Assembly: GCF_004168205.1 (NCBI RefSeq)
Contig: NZ_RCYB01000028.1
Span: forward strand, 1 to 28,392
Reading direction: 5' to 3'
DNA length: 28,392 bases
Source: Catenibacterium sp. co_0103
GTDB taxonomy: Bacteria; Bacillota_I; Bacilli_A; Erysipelotrichales; Coprobacillaceae
Below, piece by piece: positions 1 through 6,051 of this stretch; position 1 is the first letter of the stretch; each line of letters begins with the position of its first letter. Both the position numbers and the translations under genes were made by a program. The notes under the pieces are model-generated. The model searched no databases. It was not told the DNA's origin and worked only from the letters and a program-made list of their open reading frames with translations.

Positions 1-157
1 TTGACCTTAAGAACATGATAAATGATTTATGAAATAAACAAAACAGATAGCAGAAAACTGCCCCTAAAAAGTTGACAGCATAAAAGCAAAGCCAGGAGTT
101 CATACCCCTGACTTTTTCAAAGCTTGAGTAAACCCCAAGTCTATTTAGTTACTCACT
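1..157. other. unassigned left edge
   Basis: No gene can be supported here. One frame (3-32) is open from the window edge and ends in TGA, so it could be the last few codons of an upstream gene, but nothing identifies it. The rest is AT-rich with stops in all frames. A weak inverted similarity (AAAAAGT near 66 and ACTTTTT near 111) is too poor to call an insertion-sequence end. Confidence 0.3.
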
Positions 158-188
158 AAGAACCTGCCAAATAGGCAGGTTCTTTTCT
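158..188 (+). terminator. intrinsic terminator of an upstream gene
   Basis: An 11-bp perfect stem, AAGAACCTGCC (158-168) with GGCAGGTTCTT (174-184), has a 5-nt loop and is followed by a T-rich tract. It separates whatever lies to the left from the heat-shock promoter that starts at 191. Confidence 0.85.
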
Positions 189-190
189 TT

Positions 191-217
191 TTAGCACTTC
201 GCAAAAGAAAGTGCTAA
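191..217 (+). promoter_or_regulatory. CIRCE operator 1 (HrcA site)
   Basis: Arms TTAGCACTT (191-199) and AAGTGCTAA (209-217) are a perfect inverted repeat with a 9-nt spacer. This is the CIRCE layout (TTAGCACTC-N9-GAGTGCTAA) bound by the heat-shock repressor HrcA, with one base per arm changed symmetrically. It lies just upstream of the -35 box of the small heat-shock gene cluster. Confidence 0.9.
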
Positions 218-220
218 TTT

Positions 221-247
221 TTAGCACTCAAGTGTTGACTTTGCTAA
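221..247 (+). promoter_or_regulatory. CIRCE operator 2, degenerate right arm
   Basis: The left arm TTAGCACTC (221-229) is an exact CIRCE half-site. After a 9-nt spacer the right arm CTTTGCTAA (239-247) matches GAGTGCTAA at 6 of 9 positions. It starts 3 bp after CIRCE 1 and covers the -35 box at 235-240, so HrcA bound here would block RNA polymerase directly. Confidence 0.7.
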
Positions 248-262
248 AAGAGTGACTATAAT
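235..262 (+). promoter_or_regulatory. sigma-A promoter of the hsp20 cluster
   Basis: TTGACT (235-240), a 16-bp spacer and TATAAT (257-262) form a near-consensus vegetative promoter. Transcription should start near 269, leaving a leader of about 57 nt before the first ATG at 327. Confidence 0.85.
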
Positions 263-326
263 AGTAGTTGTAATCGATAGAGAGGTTACTAAGAAATAAG
301 AAAAACGTTGAGAGAGGCGAACAAAT

Positions 327-719
327 ATGAAATATTATCCAAATTTTAGTGATGTGTTTGATGATTTATTTGATTCAGGAGTCAATACTACAAAAGCAAA
401 TACAATGTTATGTGATATTCGTGAAACTGAAAATACTTATGAAATGAATATTGCTCTTCCTGGATATAAGAAAGAAGATATTGCTTTGGAACTTAAGAAT
501 GGCTACTTAAAAGTATCAGCATCTGCTAAAAAAGAAGAAACAGCAGGACGTATTGTAAGACGTGAAAGATATAGTGGTAACTGTTCTAGAAGCTTCTATG
601 TAGGTGAAGAATTTACCGAAGAAGATATCAAAGCTAAGTTTGATAATGGTGAATTAATGATTTCAGTTCCTAAGGAAGCTCCAAAGAGAGTAGAAAAGAA
701 ATCAATTACAATCTACTAA
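327..719 (+). CDS. hsp20: small heat-shock protein, Hsp20/alpha-crystallin family (copy 1)
   Basis: An ATP-independent holdase chaperone that binds unfolding proteins in the cytoplasm during heat or other stress. The 130-residue product has a short N-terminal arm, an alpha-crystallin domain from about residue 25 to 120 with the typical IALPGYKKEDI strand and NGELMISVPK near the end, and a C-terminal I-x-I motif (ITI in SITIY) used for oligomer contacts. The ATG at 327 has AGAGAGG nine bases upstream. It is the first gene after the double CIRCE promoter, so HrcA control is expected. It is clearly diverged from the next two copies and so represents the older paralogue. The family call is secure; the client range is unknown. 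Confidence 0.95.
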   Translation: MKYYPNFSDVFDDLFDSGVNTTKANTMLCDIRETENTYEMNIALPGYKKEDIALELKNGYLKVSASAKKEETAGRIVRRERYSGNCSRSFYVGEEFTEEDIKAKFDNGELMISVPKEAPKRVEKKSITIY

Positions 720-771
720 TAACACGAGACGAAGAATCCCATGTTTAAATTTGATAAAGGAGATGTTATTT

Positions 772-1179
772 ATGAGATTTTTACCTGGTTTCTATGATGT
801 GTTTGATGATATGTTTGATGATGGCTGGATGAGTCCATCAACTAATGCAATGCAGTGTGATATCAAGGAAGTAGACAACAACTATGAAATGAATATTGCT
901 CTTCCTGGATATAAAAAAGAAGATATTTCTCTAGACTTGACTGATGGTTATTTAACAGTTTCTGCTAATACTAATCAGGATAAGGAAGAAAAAGATAAGA
1001 ATGGTAAGGTTATCAGAAGTGAACGTTATACAGGAAGCTGTTCAAGAAAGTTCTATGTTGGTGAGGGTTATAAAGAAGAAGACTTCACTGCTAAGTTTGA
1101 GAATGGTGAATTAATGATCACTTTCCCTAAGACTGAACCTGAAAAGATTGAAGAAAAGAAACCTATTATGATTGAATAG
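772..1179 (+). CDS. hsp20: small heat-shock protein, Hsp20 family (copy 2)
   Basis: A 135-residue alpha-crystallin holdase chaperone. I place the start at the ATG at 772 (MRFLPGF), because AAAGGAG at 756-762 sits nine bases upstream; the open frame extends to a TTG at 751, but that would place the ribosome binding site inside the gene. The core has IALPGYKKEDISLDL and NGELMITFPK, and the protein ends in PIMIE, giving the I-x-I anchor motif. It follows copy 1 by 52 bp with no terminator between them, so it should be in the same HrcA-controlled transcript. It differs from copy 3 by only three residues (D17E, S23T, D70N), marking a very recent duplication. Confidence 0.95.
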   Translation: MRFLPGFYDVFDDMFDDGWMSPSTNAMQCDIKEVDNNYEMNIALPGYKKEDISLDLTDGYLTVSANTNQDKEEKDKNGKVIRSERYTGSCSRKFYVGEGYKEEDFTAKFENGELMITFPKTEPEKIEEKKPIMIE

Positions 1180-1235
1180 TTCATAACACGAGACGAAAAA
1201 TCCCATGTTTAAATTTGATAAAGGAGATGTTATTT

Positions 1236-1643
1236 ATGAGATTTTTACCTGGTTTCTATGATGTGTTTGATGATATGTTTGATGAAGGATGGATGAGTCC
1301 AACTACCAATGCAATGCAGTGTGATATTAAGGAAGTAGACAACAACTATGAAATGAATATTGCTCTTCCTGGATATAAGAAAGAAGATATTTCTCTAGAC
1401 TTGACTGATGGTTATTTAACAGTTTCTGCTAATACTAATCAGAATAAGGAAGAAAAAGATAAGAACGGTAAGGTTATCAGAAGTGAACGTTATACAGGAA
1501 GCTGTTCAAGAAAGTTCTATGTTGGTGAGGGTTATAAAGAAGAAGACTTCACTGCTAAGTTTGAGAATGGTGAATTAATGATCACTTTCCCTAAGACTGA
1601 ACCTGAAAAGATTGAAGAAAAGAAACCTATTATGATTGAATAG
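1236..1643 (+). CDS. hsp20: small heat-shock protein, Hsp20 family (copy 3)
   Basis: The near-identical third copy, 135 residues, starting at the ATG at 1236 with AAAGGAG nine bases upstream (the in-frame TTG at 1215 is rejected for the same reason as in copy 2). Alpha-crystallin domain and terminal PIMIE motif are intact. The upstream spacer, including the ribosome binding site, is also duplicated: bases about 1183-1643 repeat bases about 719-1179, a unit of 464 bp. An intrinsic terminator follows directly, closing the three-gene transcript. Its likely role is the same as copy 2, giving higher dosage under stress. Confidence 0.95.
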   Translation: MRFLPGFYDVFDDMFDEGWMSPTTNAMQCDIKEVDNNYEMNIALPGYKKEDISLDLTDGYLTVSANTNQNKEEKDKNGKVIRSERYTGSCSRKFYVGEGYKEEDFTAKFENGELMITFPKTEPEKIEEKKPIMIE

Positions 1644-1650
1644 GCATTTG

Positions 1651-1677
1651 AAAAGGAAGTACGAGCTTCCTTTTTTT
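1651..1677. terminator. terminator after hsp20 cluster, probably bidirectional
   Basis: Stem AAAAGGAAG (1651-1659) with CTTCCTTTT (1666-1674), 6-nt loop, followed by more T on the plus strand. On the minus strand it is also followed by TTTT, so it can also stop the convergent amidase gene, whose stop codon begins at 1678. Confidence 0.8.
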
Positions 1678-2632
1678 ATACTGTTCGCATGTAATTATAG
1701 ACCTGTTTCTTAAAACTCTCCCAGCTCATTGACCCAAACTGCCCTTCTATCATTGGTCTAGGACATTCTTTTCCTGACCAATCATGATGCATACGGAGTT
1801 GATCTACACTGAGGTTATATTGTTTTAATAATGCAGCTGCTAGTTTGGCTGCATTTTTTTCTGCCATATATAAATGGCCATCTGAATTGACACATATTTC
1901 TATCGCAATAGACGCACCATTACCTGGCATGACACCATCTCCAGCATGTCCTGCCTGCTGGTTAAGTGGTAATGATTGGTAGATACAATGATTATCCACT
2001 GTATAATGCCAGGAAGCAGAACGTACATTACCTGTATATTGAAGTTTAGCATGACTCAAAGCATCGGCTCCTTTACTTGTATTATCTGTTGTATGGATTG
2101 TAATATACAGCGGTCTCATAGCGTAATGTGTACGATGGCTACTTGCTTCAGGAATCATATAATCTTTGTAGAGTGGTATACCTGTCGTATTCTCTATAGA
2201 ATTATTGACATCTATACTCACATATTGAGAAGAGACCCACCCCTTCCCTTCTATATACATATAGCGTCCTGCTTCTTTTGTGACATGATAACTTCCTGCA
2301 GGAGCAGTATTAGAAGTGGCATAGTAAGAGAATGGTGCACTATACAGCGTCTTAGAAGTACTAAATGTAATTGTATTAGAGATTGTAAGAGGATGTACAC
2401 CCACATAACTCTTATGACTATATTTCTTACCATCTAGCCCTGTATAAGTCAGTCCATCAAAACTACTACATTCTATTGGTCTAGATAAGAGATGGTTACT
2501 TATTAATATATGATCACTTTTAATAATGACTTGTGTTGGTGTATAGCTAGGAAAACTAATAATAAGTAATACTACAACCAATATATTCTTCAGTATTCTC
2601 TTCTGTTTTATTGTCAGCTTTTGATGTTTCAT
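1676..2632 (-). CDS. membrane-anchored N-acetylmuramoyl-L-alanine amidase (Amidase_2)
   Basis: A cell-wall hydrolase predicted to cut the bond between N-acetylmuramic acid and L-alanine in peptidoglycan. I start it at the ATG at 2632 (MKHQKLTIKQ), which has AGAAGGA seven bases upstream; this gives 318 residues. A charged start and a hydrophobic segment at about 15-27 (ILVVVLLIISF) look like a signal anchor, so the enzyme acts outside the membrane. Residues about 45-165 are a linker domain I do not recognise. The catalytic Amidase_2 domain runs from about 170 to 310, with the zinc ligands expected for the T7-lysozyme fold: H180 (YITIHTTD), H282 and C290 (MHHDWSGKECPRP). No choline-binding or LysM repeats are visible. 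It converges on the hsp20 cluster and has no operon partner. Its role may be wall turnover or defence; substrate preference cannot be read from sequence. Confidence 0.88.
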   Translation of the reverse strand: MKHQKLTIKQKRILKNILVVVLLIISFPSYTPTQVIIKSDHILISNHLLSRPIECSSFDGLTYTGLDGKKYSHKSYVGVHPLTISNTITFSTSKTLYSAPFSYYATSNTAPAGSYHVTKEAGRYMYIEGKGWVSSQYVSIDVNNSIENTTGIPLYKDYMIPEASSHRTHYAMRPLYITIHTTDNTSKGADALSHAKLQYTGNVRSASWHYTVDNHCIYQSLPLNQQAGHAGDGVMPGNGASIAIEICVNSDGHLYMAEKNAAKLAAALLKQYNLSVDQLRMHHDWSGKECPRPMIEGQFGSMSWESFKKQVYNYMRTV

Positions 2633-2743
2633 AAGTTTATCCTTCTTCCATTGCATTGTCATTATAATACTATTACAAGATTATGAATAATTTTTTAACT
2701 TCACCAACCCATTAACATACTGTAATTTCCATTGATTCAAAAA

Positions 2744-2757
2744 TGAAAACGCTTATT
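2744..2757 (+). promoter_or_regulatory. weak cre-like site
   Basis: TGAAAACGCTTATT matches the catabolite-responsive consensus TGWAANCGNTNWCA at 12 of 14 positions, with the last two bases wrong. It lies about 85 bp upstream of the -35 box of the next operon. This may be chance in AT-rich DNA. Confidence 0.25.
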
Positions 2758-2842
2758 TTTTCACAAGACCTTTATAAGCCTAAAAATCGCTATTTTAAGC
2801 CCTTTTTATACTATTTTTTACATGCTGTTTTCTTGAGTTTCA

Positions 2843-2871
2843 TTGACTTTAAAAGCATGGTGTCATATAAT
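2843..2871 (+). promoter_or_regulatory. strong sigma-A promoter of the scaffold/GGGtGRT operon
   Basis: TTGACT (2843-2848), 17-bp spacer, TATAAT (2866-2871). Transcription should begin near 2878, leaving a leader of about 56 nt. An in-frame GTG at 2880 would lie at the very 5' end of the mRNA without a ribosome binding site, which supports starting the gene at 2934. Confidence 0.85.
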
Positions 2872-2933
2872 TTTGACAGGTGATAACCCTCACCTTGAAT
2901 CAACAGTCATTTAGTAATGAAAGGAGTAAAAAA

Positions 2934-3626
2934 ATGATTTATTCAAAAGAAGTTGAAGAAATGTATTGCGTTAAACAGGGCGGCAATCATGGTTGTGCCC
3001 CAATTCCTGAAGAAGGCAAATGGGTTTATTCTAAAGAAATCAAGGATATTTCTGCTTACACTCATGGTATCGGATGGTGTGCTCCACAGCAGGGTGCTTG
3101 TAAACTTTCTTTAAATGTTAAGGAAGGTATCATTGAAGAAGCACTTATCGAAACTATCGGATGTTCAGGTATGACTCATTCTGCAGCTATGGCAGCTGAA
3201 GCTTTAGTTGGTAGAACTTTACTTGAAGCATTAAACACTGACTTAGTTTGTGATGCTATCAATACTGCAATGAGAGAATTATTCTTACAGATCGTTTATG
3301 GACGTTCTCAGTCTGCTTTCTCAGAAGGTGGTTTAGTAGTAGGTGCTGGTCTTGAAGACTTAGGTAAAGGTTTAAGATCAATGGTAGGTACATCTTATGC
3401 TACTAAGAAGAAAGGTCCTCGTTACCTCGAATTAACTGAAGGTTACATTACTAGAGTTGCTTTAGATAATGATGACCAGATCATCGGTTACGAATTCGTA
3501 AATCTTGGAAGAATGATGGACATGATCAAAGCTGGAGAAGATGCTAATGAAGCTGTTAAGAAGGCAACAGGTTCTTATGGACGTTTTGCTGATGCTGCTA
3601 AGTACATCGATCCAAGAAAGGAATAA
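2934..3626 (+). CDS. U-type iron-sulfur scaffold-like protein, partner of GGGtGRT protein
   Basis: The start is the ATG at 2934, with GAAAGGAG seven bases upstream, giving 230 residues. Residues about 45-110 resemble the core of the IscU/SufU/NifU-N scaffold fold: a first cysteine pair, C49 and C56 (GWCAPQQGAC), then strands, then C77 in ETIGCSGMTHS, matching the ACGD and FGCGS positions of IscU. Extra cysteines C12 and C21 (YCVKQGGNHGC) lie in an N-terminal extension, and C106 may replace the third scaffold cysteine. This suggests binding of a metal or Fe-S cluster in the cytoplasm, but that is inference. The next gene starts 15 bp downstream and the two form an operon. Codon use is strongly biased (ATC, GGT, GCT), pointing to high expression. 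No sulfur-donor desulfurase lies nearby, so it is not an ordinary suf locus. Confidence 0.75.
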   Translation: MIYSKEVEEMYCVKQGGNHGCAPIPEEGKWVYSKEIKDISAYTHGIGWCAPQQGACKLSLNVKEGIIEEALIETIGCSGMTHSAAMAAEALVGRTLLEALNTDLVCDAINTAMRELFLQIVYGRSQSAFSEGGLVVGAGLEDLGKGLRSMVGTSYATKKKGPRYLELTEGYITRVALDNDDQIIGYEFVNLGRMMDMIKAGEDANEAVKKATGSYGRFADAAKYIDPRKE

Positions 3627-3641
3627 TTAGGAGGTAGAACA

Positions 3642-4643
3642 ATGGCTATTACATTTGAAGGTTATGAAAGAAGAATCAACCAGATCAATAAAACTTTAAA
3701 CGAATATGGTATCAAAGATATCGAAGAAGCTAAGAAGATCTGTGATGATAAAGGTATTGATGTTTATAACATCGTTAAATCTACTCAGCCTATCTGCTTC
3801 GAAAATGCTTGCTGGGCTTACACTGTAGGTGCTGCAATCGCAATCAAGAAAGGTGATGTTAAGGCTGCTGATGCTGCTAAGACAATCGGTATTGGTTTAC
3901 AGTCATTCTGTATTCCTGGATCAGTTGCTGATGACCGTAAAGTAGGTTTAGGTCATGGTAACTTAGGTTCAAGACTTCTTGATGAAGAAACTCAGTGTTT
4001 CGCTTTCTTAGCTGGTCATGAATCATTCGCAGCTGCTGAAGGTGCAATCAAGATCGCATTAAACGCTAACAAAGTTCGTAAGCATCCTTTAAGAGTTATC
4101 TTAAATGGTTTAGGTAAAGATGCTGCTAAGATCATCTCAAGAATCAATGGTTTCACATATGTTGAAACTCAGTTCGATTATTTCACAGGTGAGGTTAAAG
4201 AATTATCTAGAACTGCTTATTCAGATGGTGACAGAGCTAAGGTTAACTGCTATGGTGCAGATGACGTACGTGAAGGTGTAGCTATCATGCATAAGGAAGG
4301 TGTAGATGTATCAATCACTGGTAACTCTACTAACCCAACTCGTTTCCAGCATCCAGTTGCAGGTACATATAAGAAAGAATGTATCGAACAGGGTAAGAAA
4401 TACTTCTCAGTTGCTTCAGGAGGAGGAACTGGTCGTACATTACATCCAGATAACATGGCTGCAGGACCAGCTTCATATGGTATGACTGATACTATGGGTC
4501 GTATGCATAGTGATGCTCAGTTCGCAGGTTCTTCATCAGTACCAGCTCACGTTGAAATGATGGGCTTAATCGGTATGGGTAACAACCCAATGGTAGGTGC
4601 TACTGTTGCAGTTGCAGTTGCTATTGAAGAAGCTAGCAAATAA
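3642..4643 (+). CDS. GGGtGRT family protein, function unknown
   Basis: A 333-residue cytoplasmic protein of the GGGtGRT family, named for its conserved motif, seen here as GGGTGRT at residues 260-266 (SVASGGGTGRTLHPD). The ribosome binding site AGGAGG precedes ATG 3642 closely. There is no signal peptide or convincing membrane segment; Ala/Gly-rich stretches (TVGAAIAI, TVAVAVAIEEA) look like buried helices. Seven cysteines (34, 52, 57, 90, 119, 203, 247) could hold a cluster or metal, and C52 and C57 form a close pair (CFENAC). The family is, to my knowledge, uncharacterised and usually sits beside the scaffold-like protein encoded just upstream, as it does here. Codon use is as biased as in that gene. 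A terminator follows directly. I do not know the reaction. Confidence 0.85.
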   Translation: MAITFEGYERRINQINKTLNEYGIKDIEEAKKICDDKGIDVYNIVKSTQPICFENACWAYTVGAAIAIKKGDVKAADAAKTIGIGLQSFCIPGSVADDRKVGLGHGNLGSRLLDEETQCFAFLAGHESFAAAEGAIKIALNANKVRKHPLRVILNGLGKDAAKIISRINGFTYVETQFDYFTGEVKELSRTAYSDGDRAKVNCYGADDVREGVAIMHKEGVDVSITGNSTNPTRFQHPVAGTYKKECIEQGKKYFSVASGGGTGRTLHPDNMAAGPASYGMTDTMGRMHSDAQFAGSSSVPAHVEMMGLIGMGNNPMVGATVAVAVAIEEASK

Positions 4644-4657
4644 TTAATTCAACACTT

Positions 4658-4684
4658 AAAGTCCTGATTTATTCAGGGCTTTTT
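4658..4684 (+). terminator. terminator of the GGGtGRT operon
   Basis: Stem AAAGTCCTGA (4658-4667) with TCAGGGCTTT (4673-4682), one G-U pair, 5-nt loop, followed by a short T tract (TTTTC). Confidence 0.85.
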
Positions 4685-4768
4685 CTTTACTACAATGAAT
4701 ACAAAAAGAAGCAATAAGAACGCTGAATCCTGGAACTGAATAAAAAAGATATTCTTATTAATAGTTTT

Positions 4769-4951
4769 ATGGGATATTAATGCAGGGACAAAGATCAACT
4801 TATTAAAGAATCAGGTAATATAGCCTAATATCTTGCCAAAGCAGCCACTGCATTAGATATTATTCTTGAGGGTAATCTTAATACACTACACAAACGATAT
4901 CCTGATGGATTTAATACAGGTGCTTTTTTCAACAGACAAAGAGAGGATTGA
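4769..4951 (+). pseudogene. decayed MazG-like NTP pyrophosphohydrolase fragment
   Basis: One frame from ATG 4769 to TGA 4949-4951 reads as a relic of a small MazG-superfamily nucleotide pyrophosphohydrolase (enzymes that hydrolyse NTPs or dNTPs to monophosphates). The stretch LAKAATALDIILEGNL followed by HKRYPDGFNTGAF matches the typical family C-terminus (helix, then KRYPDGF and a closing NR). Two in-frame stops interrupt it: TAA at 4778-4780 and TAA at 4826-4828; the second sits where the family usually has the W of a DVxWY motif. The N-terminal half with the metal-binding EExxE region is missing. There is no ribosome binding site. The call rests on the C-terminal motif only, so it could be another protein with a similar tail. 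Confidence 0.6.
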
Positions 4952-4971
4952 TTCTATTACAGAGTCAATCC
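4945..4971. repeat. hairpin repeat, copy 1
   Basis: Stem GGATTGA (4945-4951) with TCAATCC (4965-4971), extended inward by TTCT/AGAG. Flanking bases also match copy 2 at 5421-5460 (AACAG upstream, ACAGAGTCAATCC across the 3' arm, TTTCTTT downstream). It overlaps the stop codon of the MazG-like relic and may once have been its terminator. Confidence 0.6.
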
Positions 4972-5010
4972 GATTTCTTTAGATTTCATAATCAATGACA
5001 CTAACTTTCT

Positions 5011-5199
5011 TCATCTTAGATCTTTCATTAAAGCTTTCATTTGAGTTAGAATATTAACTTCCAAAAAAAAACGCATATGATCTGGATCATTATCAATTTC
5101 CTAGTAAAAAAAGATAAGATCACCTGCTTTTCTATCTTTCCACTTTCCTTGATTCTTATCGTTGTTTGTATTCGTTTGAATAAATGCTATACTATGAGC
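5011..5199 (-). pseudogene. unidentified protein remnant with one internal stop
   Basis: On the minus strand a frame reads AHSIAFIQTNTNNDKNQ, then KWKDRKAGDLIFFY, a TAG stop (5101-5103), then EIDNDPDHMRFFLEV and finally MKALMKDLR with stop TGA at 5011-5013. The residue composition is protein-like on both sides of the TAG and the frame is unbroken, including through a run of nine T. No start codon or ribosome binding site is present, and the region upstream on this strand is now the start of the plus-strand gene at 5217. I do not recognise the family. It is most likely the 3' part of a gene that has lost its head and gained a nonsense mutation. Confidence 0.4.
5166..5193 (+). promoter_or_regulatory. 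probable promoter of the antitoxin-like gene
   Basis: TTGTAT (5166-5171), 16-bp spacer, TATACT (5188-5193). Transcription would begin near 5200, so the ribosome binding site AAGGAG (5200-5205) would be at the very start of the message. Confidence 0.55.
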
Positions 5200-5216
5200 A
5201 AGGAGAATTGATTGTT

Positions 5217-5381
5217 ATGAAACCAATTAAAGATATTGATTCAGATAATAATAATGTTAGTCTTCCTGAAACAATCGAAAATAAGTTAAATGAAGCAGAA
5301 ATAGATTATGAAGAAGGAAGAAATCATACTGAAGAAGAAATATGGGGAATGTTTAGTAAAAAGTATGGATTTGAGTTATAA
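5217..5381 (+). CDS. small antitoxin-like protein, orphan
   Basis: A 54-residue acidic protein starting at ATG 5217, with AAGGAG eleven bases upstream (an in-frame ATG at 5184 lies before the likely transcription start). Residues about 24-54, with DYEEGRNHTEEEIWGMFSKKYGFEL, look like the C-terminus of RelB/Phd/YefM-type antitoxins, where an xDIxxGRxxSxEE segment is followed by a short helix and a KYG end. Such proteins bind and neutralise an RNase or gyrase toxin and often repress their own promoter. No toxin gene follows: the next gene on this strand is more than 10 kb away and a terminator comes 40 bp later. It may be a leftover from a lost toxin-antitoxin pair, or an unrelated small protein. 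The N-terminal DNA-binding part is very short. Confidence 0.5.
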   Translation: MKPIKDIDSDNNNVSLPETIENKLNEAEIDYEEGRNHTEEEIWGMFSKKYGFEL

Positions 5382-5420
5382 AATATTATCTTAACTCTAT
5401 GAAAAGGAAACAGTGCACAA

Positions 5421-5465
5421 AAAGAGGATTGAATCTGTACTTACAGAGTCAATCCTCTTTCTTTT
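5421..5465. terminator. bidirectional terminator; hairpin repeat copy 2
   Basis: A 12-bp perfect stem, AAAGAGGATTGA (5421-5432) with TCAATCCTCTTT (5449-5460), continues inward by five more pairs after one mismatch. T-rich flanks follow on both strands. It lies between two convergent genes and shares its sequence with the hairpin at 4945-4971. Confidence 0.8.
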
Positions 5466-5898
5466 AATTCCAATAATCTAAGTAATCATATTCAGTATAA
5501 CTACTAATAGATGCAAATTTCTGATATGTATCTCTATCCATAACAGCATATTTACTTGTTTTATTCTCTGTCTTAGTCACAAGAACATTTGTATCTCTAG
5601 AAAGTCTATAGAAACGATACGTATTTCCTTTTAATACAACACTGTAAGCAGGTGAACCATAACGAGCTTTGCTTTCATCATACTTAGTAACACCTTCTGG
5701 TAACTGATCAATAAATTCTAAACTATTAATCTTAGAAGAAACAGAAGTAGACTTATATAAAGAATAAGCTGTCTTCTTTTCACCACTTACATCAGCCTTT
5801 AATAAATATGCATTAGAACTAGGGAATACAAATACAGCCATTACACCAATAAACAAACATACAATAATACCTGTAATTATCTTTTTCTTAGAATTCAT
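5464..5898 (-). CDS. hypothetical protein with N-terminal membrane anchor
   Basis: A 144-residue protein preceded by a strong GAGGAGG ribosome binding site ending about eight bases before the ATG at 5898. Residues 1-5 are basic (MNSKKK) and a hydrophobic helix follows at about 8-25 (IITGIIVCLFIGVMAVFVF), so it is either a signal peptide or a single membrane anchor with the rest outside. The remainder (about 30-144) is soluble, rich in Tyr, Ser and Lys, with SYTEYDYLDYWN at the end. No known domain, catalytic motif or cysteine pair is visible. It is flanked by terminators and has no clear operon partner. I do not recognise a family. Confidence 0.7.
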   Translation of the reverse strand: MNSKKKIITGIIVCLFIGVMAVFVFPSSNAYLLKADVSGEKKTAYSLYKSTSVSSKINSLEFIDQLPEGVTKYDESKARYGSPAYSVVLKGNTYRFYRLSRDTNVLVTKTENKTSKYAVMDRDTYQKFASISSYTEYDYLDYWN

Positions 5899-6033
5899 TT
5901 TGTTTTCCTCCTCTTATATTATATCAAGAAGGTAAATCTCTCTTCTACTACATGTATATTATTAGTTAATAATTTTTTTGTTATAGATATAAATAATAGT
6001 GAACTCATATATATTGTGTGTAAATACTCAAAA

Positions 6034-6050
6034 CCCCTTCGTCAGAAGGG
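6034..6050 (-). terminator. terminator of the amidohydrolase gene
   Basis: On the minus strand, CCCTTC (6050-6045) and GAAGGG (6040-6035) pair around a TGAC loop, followed by GTTTT. The T tract is short, so strength is uncertain. Confidence 0.6.
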
Positions 6051-6051
6051 A

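Larger units (their letters stand above)
719..1643 (+). repeat. tandem duplication, two units of about 464 bp
   Basis: The two units each carry the spacer with AACACGAGACGAA, the ribosome binding site and a complete hsp20 gene. Equivalent start codons are exactly 464 bp apart (772 and 1236). Differences are scattered single bases, three of which change residues. Confidence 0.9.

Noticed and set aside
60..120. An insertion-sequence end at the left edge
   Set aside because: The inverted match is short and imperfect, with no transposase remnant or target duplication visible.
1976..2437. A 153-codon plus-strand frame opposite the amidase gene
   Set aside because: It is antisense to a gene with intact catalytic motifs, has no ribosome binding site and an implausible composition rich in Cys, Met and Ile.
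2880..2933. An 18-residue N-terminal extension of the scaffold-like protein from GTG 2880
   Set aside because: The predicted transcript starts at about 2878, leaving no room for a ribosome binding site, whereas GAAAGGAG precedes ATG 2934.
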